Shown piece after piece: positions 35,829-43,073 of a stretch of DNA of 64,000 nt. The notes below the pieces were generated by a model. The model did not search any database. It was not told the DNA's origin and saw nothing but the letters and a program-made list of their open reading frames with translations. The DNA comes from Actinomadura sp. NBRC 104425 (GTDB lineage Bacteria; Actinomycetota; Actinomycetes; Streptosporangiales; Streptosporangiaceae). The stretch spans positions 1-64,000 of the forward strand of contig NZ_BSTN01000031.1 of assembly GCF_030269545.1 (NCBI RefSeq), in the 5' to 3' direction. Each line of letters starts with the position of its first letter. Within the stretch, counting starts at the first letter, position 1. A program made the translations under genes and the position numbers.

Positions 35829-36995
35829 ATGTCGGACGCAGGCCTGTCGATGGGGGTCGAGGAGGAGTTCCTCCTGGTGGACCCGGTGACCGGGGCGACG
35901 GTCGCGCGCGCCGAGCCGGTGCTGGCACGCGCCCGCGCCGCCCCCTCGCCCGCCCCCGACACCGGGCTGCAGGCGGAGCTGCTGCGGACGCAGGTGGAGG
36001 CGGCCACGGGGGTGTGCACCCGGCTGGCGGAGGTGCGCCGCCAGCTGCGCGAGTCCCGGGCCCTGCTGGCGGACGCGGCCCGCGCGGAGGACGCGCGCCT
36101 GGTGTCGACGGGGACGCCGGTCACCGCGGCCGCCGCGCCGGCGTTCGCGTTCTCCCCCGGGGAGCGGTTCCAGCGGATCGCCGAGATGGGCGGCGGGGTG
36201 TTCGCCGACTACGAGGTGTGCGGCTGCCACGTCCACGTCGGCGTCCCGGACCGGGAGACCGCGCTCGCGGTGGTCAACCATCTGCGCCCCTGGCTGCCGA
36301 CGCTGGTGGCGCTGGCGGTCAACTCGCCGATCGACCGGGGCCGCGACCGCGGGTTCGCCAGCTGCCGGGTGACCGAGAAGATGGGCCGGTTCCCCTGCTC
36401 GGGGGTGCCGCCGTGGTTCGAGTCGGTCGCCGCGTACGAGCGCGAGCTGGCCCGGCTGGTCGACTGCGGGGCGATGGTGGACACCGCCATGACGTTCTGG
36501 TTGGCGCGTCCGTCCCCGCGGCTGCCGACCGTGGAGCTGCGCGGGGCGGACGCCGTGGCCACCGTCGAGGACGCCACGCTGCAGGCGGGCCTGTCGCGGG
36601 CGCTGGTGCGCACGGCGCTGGCCGACCTGGCGGCGGGGCGGGAGGCGCCGCGCGTGTCGCAGCAGGTGTGCGCGGTGGCGCTGTGGGCGGCCGCCCGGTA
36701 CGGCATGACCGGCCCCGGGGTGCATCCGCTGCGGGAGCGCCGGGTGCCCGCCGCCGAGCTGGCCGCCGAGCTGATCGACCACGTCACGCCGGCGCTGGAG
36801 GAGACCGGCGACCTGGCGGAGGTCCGCGCGCTGCTGGCGGGGGTGCTGCGGGACGGGACGGGCGCCGAGCGGCAGCGGCTCGCCGACGCGCGCGGCGGCC
36901 CCCGGGCGGTGCTGGACCTGCTGGTGCGGCTGACGGCGGGCGACCTGCAGGCGGAGCGGCAGGCGGGACCGACGCGGAGCATGGACCCGTCATGA
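35829..36995 (+). CDS. GCS2-family carboxylate-amine ligase (glutamate-cysteine ligase-like, YbdK type)
   Basis: The product (388 aa) starts M-S-D-A-G-L-S-M-G-V-E-E-E-F-L-L-V-D, the GCS2 signature, and contains C-G-C-H-V-H-V-G-V-P, the metal/ATP-site histidines of the family. GCS2 proteins join an amine to a gamma-carboxylate, as in gamma-glutamylcysteine formation; in mycothiol-using actinomycetes the substrate is often unknown. AGGGGG lies 6 bp before the ATG. The next gene, for a haem-oxygenase-like redox protein, starts 43 bp after its stop, so they are probably an operon. Confidence 0.85.
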   Translation: MSDAGLSMGVEEEFLLVDPVTGATVARAEPVLARARAAPSPAPDTGLQAELLRTQVEAATGVCTRLAEVRRQLRESRALLADAARAEDARLVSTGTPVTAAAAPAFAFSPGERFQRIAEMGGGVFADYEVCGCHVHVGVPDRETALAVVNHLRPWLPTLVALAVNSPIDRGRDRGFASCRVTEKMGRFPCSGVPPWFESVAAYERELARLVDCGAMVDTAMTFWLARPSPRLPTVELRGADAVATVEDATLQAGLSRALVRTALADLAAGREAPRVSQQVCAVALWAAARYGMTGPGVHPLRERRVPAAELAAELIDHVTPALEETGDLAEVRALLAGVLRDGTGAERQRLADARGGPRAVLDLLVRLTAGDLQAERQAGPTRSMDPS

Positions 36996-37038
36996 GCGGG
37001 TACCGGTGCGCGGACGTCCCCAGGCGATGGGAGAGAGC

Positions 37039-38118
37039 ATGACCCTGACCCCGACCGGTTCCCCCTTCCCCCCGGCCACCCGCGAGCCGGCCCCGCCGCT
37101 GCCCGAGCCGCGCGGGCCGCTGTCGGAGGCCGTGGTGGCGGCGCTGCGCCGGCCGGCGTCCGAACCCGCGCCGCCGCGGCTCGCGGCCGCGCAGCCGCTT
37201 GTGCACCGGTCCGCCGACCCGTACGGGGAGGACCTGCAGCTCGCCCTCTACACCTGCTACGAGCTGCACTACCGCGGGTTCGACGGGGTGGACGCGGCCT
37301 GGGAGTGGTCACCGGACCTGCTGCGGCTGCGGGGCGGGATGGAGCGCGTGTTCCTCGAAGCGCTGCGCGACGACGCGCCCGGCGGCGACGACGTCGAGGG
37401 GACGCTGGGCGCGCTGCTGGAGGAGCCGGCGGACGCCTGCGGCGTCTCCCACCACCTGTGCGACCGGGGGGAGCGGTGGCAGCTGCGCGAGTTCGTGGCG
37501 CACCGCTCGGCCTACCACCTCAAGGAGGCCGATCCGCACGCCTGGGTGATCCCGCGGCTGCGCGGGCGGGCCAAGGCCTCCCTGGTCGCGGTGGAGTTCG
37601 ACGAGTTCGGCGGCGGGCGGGCCGAGGCGGTGCACGCCGTGCTGTTCGCCGATCTGATGGACGACCTCGGCCTGGACTCCCGCTACGGCCGATATCTGGA
37701 CCTGGTCCCGGCGCCGATGCTGGCGATCGTGTCGATGATGTCGCTGTTCGGGCTGCACCGGGGGCTGCGCGGCGCGATGGTCGGGCACTTCGCCGCCGCC
37801 GAGATCACCACGCCGCCCGCGGCGCGGCGGATGGTGCGGGCGCTGCGGCGGCTCGGGGCGGGCCCGCGGTGTACCCGTTTCTACACCGAGCACGTCGAGG
37901 CCGACGCCGTCCACGAGCAGGTGCTGCGGCACGAGGTCGTCGGGGACCTGCTCGCCCGCGAGCCGGAGCTGGCCGCCGACGTGGCGTTCGGCGCGCAGGC
38001 GACCGGGCTGCTGGAGGACCGGTTCGACGAGCACGTGCTGGCGTGCTGGCGGGCGGGCCGCAGTTCCCTGCGGCACCCGCTTCCCTCCTCCCCCGGCTCC
38101 GCGGCGCCACAAGGCTGA
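37039..38118 (+). CDS. Iron-containing redox enzyme family protein (haem-oxygenase-like fold)
   Basis: The 359-residue protein is predicted helical and carries spaced Glu/His pairs typical of the HDO/TenA-like diiron group: Y-E-L-H-Y-R-G near 80, V-E-F-D-E-F-G-G-G-R-A-E near 200, L-H-R-G-L-R-G-A-M-V-G-H and Y-T-E-H-V-E-A-D-A-V-H-E near 290. E-F-D-E-F-G and H-x-E-x-D-x-x-H are plausible metal ligands. ATG at 37039 has GGGAGAG upstream. It is cotranscribed with the GCS2-like gene and convergent with CDGSH and methyltransferase genes. The four are, from memory, often grouped in actinomycetes. The reaction is unknown. Confidence 0.8.
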   Translation: MTLTPTGSPFPPATREPAPPLPEPRGPLSEAVVAALRRPASEPAPPRLAAAQPLVHRSADPYGEDLQLALYTCYELHYRGFDGVDAAWEWSPDLLRLRGGMERVFLEALRDDAPGGDDVEGTLGALLEEPADACGVSHHLCDRGERWQLREFVAHRSAYHLKEADPHAWVIPRLRGRAKASLVAVEFDEFGGGRAEAVHAVLFADLMDDLGLDSRYGRYLDLVPAPMLAIVSMMSLFGLHRGLRGAMVGHFAAAEITTPPAARRMVRALRRLGAGPRCTRFYTEHVEADAVHEQVLRHEVVGDLLAREPELAADVAFGAQATGLLEDRFDEHVLACWRAGRSSLRHPLPSSPGSAAPQG

Positions 38119-38194
38119 CGGCGCCACAAGGCTGACGGCGCGCTGAGCGGTGTCACGGGGCCGATGTCACAGGGCCGATGTCACAGGGTTGATG
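38103..38194. repeat. Two short tandem duplications at the gene end
   Basis: GGCGCCACAAGGCTGAC (17 bp) is repeated at 38103-38119 and 38120-38136. It spans the stop codon of the redox-enzyme gene, so the end of the gene has been copied. Just after it CCGATGTCACAGGG (14 bp) is repeated at 38161-38174 and 38175-38188 with a partial third copy on each side. Both look like replication-slippage products. Confidence 0.85.
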
Positions 38195-38227
38195 CCGCAA
38201 AGGTGTCATCACGAGGCCGGCGCGGTG

Positions 38228-38476
38228 TCAGGAGCCGGTGTCGCGCCGGCCGCGGAGCCTGCGGCACCGGCGGTGGCTGGTGTCGCAGAACGGGTAGCTG
38301 CCGCTGGCGCCGCAGGCGCACAGCGCGACCATGAAGCGGTCCGAGGCGACCGAGGTCCCGTCGGGCAGCACCACCTCGACGGGGCCCTCGACCAGGATGG
38401 GCCCGCCGCGTTCGGCAAGGACCCGGCGGCGCGGCGGGGCCGCCGCCTCATCGCCGGGGCCGGGTGTGGTCGGCAC
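38228..38476 (-). CDS. CDGSH-type [2Fe-2S] protein
   Basis: The 82-residue protein carries the mitoNEET/CDGSH cluster motif C-A-C-G-A-S-G-S-Y-P-F-C-D-T-S-H, that is C-x-C-x2-S-x3-P-x-C-D-x3-H, with three Cys and one His ligand. The preceding G-P-I-L-V-E-G-P-V-E-V is the family's beta strand. The GTG start lies 29 bp inside the methyltransferase frame, so the two are translationally linked. The role is probably small redox or cluster transfer. Confidence 0.88.
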   Translation of the reverse strand: MPTTPGPGDEAAAPPRRRVLAERGGPILVEGPVEVVLPDGTSVASDRFMVALCACGASGSYPFCDTSHRRCRRLRGRRDTGS

Positions 38477-39108
38477 GGATCACCACCAGTTCCTCGTCGT
38501 CCTGCCCGGGCCGGATCGCGCCCCGGGCCAGCAGGTCGGCCGTCCGGGACCGCATGACCGGCCCGAACGGCTCGCGCCTGCGCGCCGCCACCGACGTCTT
38601 GAGCCCGGCGGCCCGCAGGGCGCGCAGCGTGTCGCCCACCCCGCACAGCGACGACTGGGCGAGCAGCAGCATCCCGCCCGGCGCCAGGTGCCGGGGCGCC
38701 TGGTCGCAGATCCGGTCGAGCAGCGCACGCCCGTCGGGGCCCGCGTCCCAGCAGCGGGACCGTCCGTGCCGCGGCGGCGGGAACCGCCTCGACGGGACGT
38801 ACGGCGGGTTGGCCAGGATGACGTCGAACAGCTCGCCCCGCGACCGGTGCGAGGAGGTCGCCGCGATGCGCGCGCACGCGCACTCCCCGAAGGCGCGCGT
38901 TGACCCGGGTGGCCAGCACGGCCCGGGCGGACAGGTCCACCGCGACGACCGTCCCGGCCGTCTCGCGCGCCGCCGCCAGCGCGACCGCGCCCGTGCCGGT
39001 GCACAGGTCCAACACCCGGACGCCGCGCGGCAGGGCGGCCTGCCGCAGGGCCTCGGTGAGCAGGGCCGTATCCGCCTGTGGGCGGTACACCCCCGGCAGC
39101 CTCAGCAT
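38448..39108 (-). pseudogene. HemK2/PrmC-like N5-glutamine methyltransferase, frameshifted
   Basis: The N-terminal half reads in one frame from ATG 39108: L-P-G-V-Y-R-P-Q-A-D-T, then the SAM motif V-L-D-L-C-T-G-T-G-A-V-A-L-A. The C-terminal half with the catalytic motif I-L-A-N-P-P-Y-V-P-S continues in another frame to TGA at 38448. One extra base near 38841, in a GCGGGGC run, separates them (G-D-L-L-A-P-V-A-G / E-L-F-D-V-I-L). Both halves are well conserved, so this is either a recent inactivation or a sequencing error. It modifies a Gln in a GGQ-like or other protein target in this family. Confidence 0.75.
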
Positions 39109-39179
39109 CCACATCTCTCCCCGAATACCCCGTACACATCCGGCAAACGTGATTGACCTCGATAGACGGACAAACAAGG

Positions 39180-40331
39180 TCAGGCGCGCTCGCCGAGCCG
39201 GTAGACCCGGCGGGCGTTGCCCGACGCGATCATCTCGGCGACGCGCACGGCGTCGCGCTCCGTCCAGGAGCCCTCGGCCACGCCCTCGGCGAGGACACGC
39301 CCCAGGCCGCGGCGGAACAGCAGCGCCCCCAGGTGGTACAGCTCGGGCAGGCCGTAGGCGTCGGAAGCGAACAGCACCTTGCCGAACGGCGCCAGTTCCA
39401 TCAGCTCGGCGAGGAGGACCGGGGCCCGGTCGCCGAGGTTGTGGACGGCCAGGCTGACGTCGACGAAGACGTTGGGGAACACCTGCGCCAGGTAGCCGGC
39501 GTTGCGGTGGAACGGGTAGTTGTGCAGCAGCATGACCGGGACGTCCCTGCGGGCCAGCTCCCGGAGCAGGCCGGTGAGCAGCAGCGGGTCGCCGCGGCGC
39601 AGGTCGGCGTCGGCGTCGCCGTAGCCGACGTGGAACTGGACCGGCAGCCCGACGTCGCACGCGCACCACACCAGGAAGCGGTGCAGCACCTCGTCCCGGA
39701 CGCGGGGCGGCGCGTCGCATCCGGCCAGCCTCCGCTCGGTGTCCCGGAGCAGGCGCCCGGCCGCCTTGGCCACCTGTTCGCCCGACGGCCGCTCCCCCGC
39801 AAGGTCCAGCCCGGCCCGGTAGGCGGCGATCGACTTGACGCCGGCCGCCCGCGGCGCGCGGGCCTCCAGCCGGGCGCGCACCTCTGCGGCGAACGCCGAC
39901 GCGCTCACACCGTCGGAGGCGACCTCCTCGGCCAGCGCCTCCAGCCGCAGGATTTCGTGCGCGGGCGCGCCCGCCAGGTCGCCCAGCTCGGCGGGCTCCA
40001 GCAGCGGCTCGGGGGTGTAGCCGGTGTCCACGCACAATGCCTCCAGGCCCGCCGCCCGCAGGAACCGGCGGTTCACCTCGTCCGCGCCCAGCTCGGCGCG
40101 GCGCGCGAGGTAGTCGTCCGGGTCGGCGTGGGCGGGCAGGTCGAGCACCGGCGCGCACCAGCGCCGCACCGCGAACCCGATCCGCGAGTCGAACAGGCCG
40201 CCGCCCGCTCCCCCGGCCGCGTCGGCCTCGGTCAGCAGCGACTCGAACGCGGCGCGGTCGAGGTCGCGGCGGACGACGCCGTGGCAGTGGTGGTCCACCA
40301 GCGGCAGCGACTCGATCTTCTCTTCGAACAC
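39180..40331 (-). CDS. Amidohydrolase, glutamine-synthetase-associated (FluG N-terminal-like)
   Basis: The product (383 aa) is a metal-dependent TIM-barrel hydrolase: zinc motif L-V-D-H-H-C-H-G near residue 11, F-H-V-G-Y-G-D near 225, L-L-H-N-Y-P-F-H near 265 and catalytic-type Asp in F-A-S-D-A-Y-G-L-P-E-L near 325. F-A-S-D-x-Y-G-x-P-E is typical of the group found with or fused to glutamine-synthetase-like proteins. It is divergent from such a gene with a 108-bp gap. It may cleave a gamma-glutamyl amide made by its partner. Confidence 0.85.
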   Translation of the reverse strand: MFEEKIESLPLVDHHCHGVVRRDLDRAAFESLLTEADAAGGAGGGLFDSRIGFAVRRWCAPVLDLPAHADPDDYLARRAELGADEVNRRFLRAAGLEALCVDTGYTPEPLLEPAELGDLAGAPAHEILRLEALAEEVASDGVSASAFAAEVRARLEARAPRAAGVKSIAAYRAGLDLAGERPSGEQVAKAAGRLLRDTERRLAGCDAPPRVRDEVLHRFLVWCACDVGLPVQFHVGYGDADADLRRGDPLLLTGLLRELARRDVPVMLLHNYPFHRNAGYLAQVFPNVFVDVSLAVHNLGDRAPVLLAELMELAPFGKVLFASDAYGLPELYHLGALLFRRGLGRVLAEGVAEGSWTERDAVRVAEMIASGNARRVYRLGERA

Positions 40332-40439
40332 GGCGGCCCTCCATCGGCGCGTGGTCGTGGCCTCGGCCCGGCCCGGCTTCTACGATGCCCGTACCACCAG
40401 CCTTCGCACCCGGTGCGAACTGCGACCAGGGGGGCCGTC

Positions 40440-41873
40440 ATGGCAGCAGTCCTGGAAGACGTGTGGCCGCCGCTGGACCGCGCGGCACGCGACCGGCTCG
40501 GCAGACGCGCCGCCGAGGCGGCCCGGGCCCTGGGCGGTCAGGACATCGTGGCGGTGGCCCTGACGTGGGTCGACACCAGCGGCATCACCCGCGCCAAGGC
40601 GGTGCCGACGGCGCGCCTCGGGCACGCGGCGCAGTGGGGCGTCGGCATGTCCCCCGTGTTCGACGTCTTCCTGCTGGACGACTCGATCACCGGCGGCCGG
40701 TACGCCGGCGGGCCCACCGGCGACCTGCGGCTGCATCCCGACCTCGACCGCCTGACGCCGATGGCCGCGCTGCCGGGCTGGGCGTGGGCCCCGGCAGACC
40801 GGTACGCCCAGGACGGCACCGTGCATCCGCTGGACGCCCGGGCGCTGCTGCGCCGCGAGACCGCCCGGCTGGCCGCGGACGGCTGGTCGGTGCGCGCGGC
40901 GTTCGAGATCGAGTGGGCGGTGTCCAGGGAGCGCGGCGACGGTTTCGTCCCGGCCTGCCGCGGCCCCGCCTACGGCATGGCGCGGATCAGCGAGCTGCCC
41001 GACTACCTGCGCGACGTCCTCACGGCCCTGGCCGCGAGCGGCGTGACGGTGGTGCAGATCCACCCCGAGTACTCGGCCGGGCAGTACGAGCTGTCCGTGG
41101 CCCCGGAGGACCCGGTGGGCGCGGCCGACACCGCCGTGCTGGTGCGCGAAACGATCCGGGCGGTGACGTTGCGGCACGGGCTGGCGGCGTCGTTCTGCCC
41201 GAAGGTGGAGGCCGGCGCGGTCGGCAACGGGCGGCACGTCCACCTGAGCCTGTGGCGGGACGGCGCGCCGGCGTCGGCGCAGGGGCCGGTGAACGCCATG
41301 ACCGGCGGCGACGGCCCGTTCGGGATGACCGCCGCCGCGGAGTCGTTCGCGGCGGGCGTCCTGCAGCGGCTGCCCGCGCTGCTGGCGGTCGGCGCGCCGT
41401 CGGTCGCCAGCTACCTGCGCCTGATCCCGTCGCACTGGGCGGGCGCCTACGCCTGCTGGGGTCTGGAGAACCGCGAGGCGGCGCTGCGGTTCGTCACCGG
41501 GCCGGACGACGAACGCGCGCAGGCGGCCAACCTGGAGGTCAAGTGCATCGACGCCGCCGCCAACCCCTACCTGGTGCTGGCGGCGCTGCTGGCCGCGGGC
41601 CGCGCCGGGATCGCCGTCGGGGCCGTGCTGCCCGCCCCCGTCGATGTCGATCCGGCCTCCCTGGGGCCGGCGGACCTGGCCGGACGCGGCATCGTCCGGC
41701 TGCCCGCCTCGCTCGGCGAGGCGGTGCGGGCGTTCGAGGACGATCCGGTGCTCGGCAACGCGCTGGGCGAGGCCGTGATCGACACCGTCGCCGCCGTCCG
41801 GCGCGGCGAGATCGCCCTGCTGGACGGCGCCTCCCCGGAGGAGATCGCCGCCGCCACCCGCTGGCGCCACTGA
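40440..41873 (+). CDS. Glutamine synthetase-like gamma-glutamyl-amide ligase (FluG C-terminal-like)
   Basis: The 477-residue protein belongs to the GS-I superfamily: an N-terminal D-I-V-A-V-A-L-T-W-V-D-T-S-G segment, metal/Glu site F-E-I-E-W, Q-I-H-P-E-Y-S-A-G-Q-Y-E-L-S, N-G-R-H-V-H-L-S (the ATP/Glu N-G-x-H motif) and E-N-R-E-A-A-L-R near 340. It differs from GlnA (no adenylylation loop N-L-Y-D-L-P-P visible), which suggests ligation of glutamate to an amine other than ammonia. The ATG is preceded by a GGGGGG run. It is divergent from the amidohydrolase. Confidence 0.87.
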   Translation: MAAVLEDVWPPLDRAARDRLGRRAAEAARALGGQDIVAVALTWVDTSGITRAKAVPTARLGHAAQWGVGMSPVFDVFLLDDSITGGRYAGGPTGDLRLHPDLDRLTPMAALPGWAWAPADRYAQDGTVHPLDARALLRRETARLAADGWSVRAAFEIEWAVSRERGDGFVPACRGPAYGMARISELPDYLRDVLTALAASGVTVVQIHPEYSAGQYELSVAPEDPVGAADTAVLVRETIRAVTLRHGLAASFCPKVEAGAVGNGRHVHLSLWRDGAPASAQGPVNAMTGGDGPFGMTAAAESFAAGVLQRLPALLAVGAPSVASYLRLIPSHWAGAYACWGLENREAALRFVTGPDDERAQAANLEVKCIDAAANPYLVLAALLAAGRAGIAVGAVLPAPVDVDPASLGPADLAGRGIVRLPASLGEAVRAFEDDPVLGNALGEAVIDTVAAVRRGEIALLDGASPEEIAAATRWRH

Positions 41874-41924
41874 CCCGGCGCGCTCACCGGGCGCGCGGCG
41901 GACCGGCCCGCGGGGCCGATGCGG

Positions 41925-41952
41925 CGCACCCCGAAGGCCTCTCCGGGGTGCG
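41925..41952 (+). terminator. Hairpin after the glutamine-synthetase-like gene
   Basis: CGCACCCCG and CGGGGTGCG form a perfect 9-bp stem with a 10-nt loop, 51 bp after the stop codon. No T-tract follows. The remaining sequence up to 42147 has no gene that I can support. Confidence 0.6.
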
Positions 41953-42147
41953 GGCCGACCCATGCCGAGGCTCCGGGCTGCGGAGCGAGTGTCGGGGGCG
42001 GGGGTGGGGCCCGCCCTACGGATCTCTAAGCGGGTGCGCCCCCGACTTCCTCGGCTGAATGCATGATGTGTCACCGAGGCGGCGCCGACAACCCCTTTCG
42101 GCAGACGAAGTCGGATTTTTTCCCGCGCCGCCTCCAGTGTGCCGGGT

Positions 42148-42351
42148 TCACGAGCCGGGCGGAGCGGAGTCGTCGCGGGAGGAGCCGCACGAGGCCGCGA
42201 CCACCCGTCCGACCGCGTACGGCTGTACGCGGACCTGCACTTCACCGCAGGCGCAGCGGGTGTAGGCGACCACTCCCTCGGAGGTCAGGTGCCGTGACAG
42301 CACCTGGTAGATCTCGCTTTCCGGCCAGCCGCAGCGCGGGCACTCGTCCAC
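42148..42351 (-). CDS. Small zinc-ribbon-like protein (67 aa)
   Basis: The frame encodes M-D-E-C-P-R-C-G-W-P-E-S-E-I-Y-Q-V-L-S followed by T-R-C-A-C-G-E-V-Q-V, two Cys pairs (C-x2-C and C-x-C) that could bind zinc. GTG at 42351 has GGGAG closely upstream; a TTG at 42453 would add an unconserved, low-quality N-terminus. It is divergent from the CGNR regulator and shares an AT-rich intergenic region with it. No function is known. Confidence 0.55.
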   Translation of the reverse strand: MDECPRCGWPESEIYQVLSRHLTSEGVVAYTRCACGEVQVRVQPYAVGRVVAASCGSSRDDSAPPGS

Positions 42352-42394
42352 GACGCTCCCGTCCGTCTGTCTCCGGCGTTCCCACCGGACGCCC

Positions 42395-42430
42395 GTAAGG
42401 GTTATAACTAATATGTCGTTTACAGCATGA
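42395..42430. promoter_or_regulatory. AT-rich divergent promoter region before CGNR gene
   Basis: The segment GGTTATAACTAATATGTCG followed by TTTACA is strikingly AT-rich in this genome. It lies 26-60 bp upstream of the CGNR start. TTATAA and TAATAT are reasonable -10-like elements and GTTATAAC is an 8-bp palindrome that could be an operator. Exact promoter positions cannot be fixed by eye. Confidence 0.45.
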
Positions 42431-42455
42431 CACGGGAGCGGGAGCCGGGGCAACG

Positions 42456-43037
42456 ATGCGGATCACGGGATACAAAAGCCACGGGGTCGCCGCCGCCGTG
42501 GCCCTGGTGAACGCGGTCACCACGCGCGACGGCGACGACAGCGAGGACGCGCTGCGGGCGGTGCTGCGCGACAACGGCTTCTTCTGGCACCACTTCGAGC
42601 CGCGCGACGCCGAGCCGTTCCGCCGCTGGGGGCGGACGCTGCGGCCGTTCTTCGAGGCCACCGAGCTGGAGCAGGCGGTGGCGCTGCTCAACGAGCTGAT
42701 GATGGAGGTGCCCATGCACCCCCATCTGGCCGACCACGACCCGCACGGCCTGCACATCCACTACGCGCCGCCGTCGGCGCGCCTGCCGCACCGCTTCCGC
42801 GCGACGACGCTGATGAACCTGTCGGAGCTGGTGGTCGAGCACGGGCTGAGCCGCACGGGCGTGTGCGCCGCGCCCGGCTGCGACCGCGTCTACGCCGACA
42901 CCTCGCGCGCCGGGCGGCGCCGGTTCTGCTCGGAGAACTGCGCCAACCGCACCAACGTCGCCGCCTTCCGCGCCCGCCGTCGCGCCCCCCGCGACGCCTC
43001 CCCCGAGGCACCGGGCCCCGGCGCCCCAGGGAACTGA
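42456..43037 (+). CDS. CGNR zinc-finger transcriptional regulator (ABATE domain)
   Basis: The product (193 aa) has the N-terminal ABATE-type region (V-A-L-V-N-A-V-T-T-R-D-G) and a C-terminal zinc finger C-A-A-P-G-C-D-R-V-Y-A-D, then R-R-R-F-C-S-E-N-C-A-N-R, the CGNR motif in the variant form C-A-N-R. The finger binds DNA in this stress-linked family. Its target is unknown; autoregulation through the AT-rich upstream region is plausible. A Pro-rich tail ends the protein. Confidence 0.87.
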   Translation: MRITGYKSHGVAAAVALVNAVTTRDGDDSEDALRAVLRDNGFFWHHFEPRDAEPFRRWGRTLRPFFEATELEQAVALLNELMMEVPMHPHLADHDPHGLHIHYAPPSARLPHRFRATTLMNLSELVVEHGLSRTGVCAAPGCDRVYADTSRAGRRRFCSENCANRTNVAAFRARRRAPRDASPEAPGPGAPGN

Positions 43038-43073
43038 GCCGGCGGACGGCTTGGACCCGCCGCGCGTGCCGGG

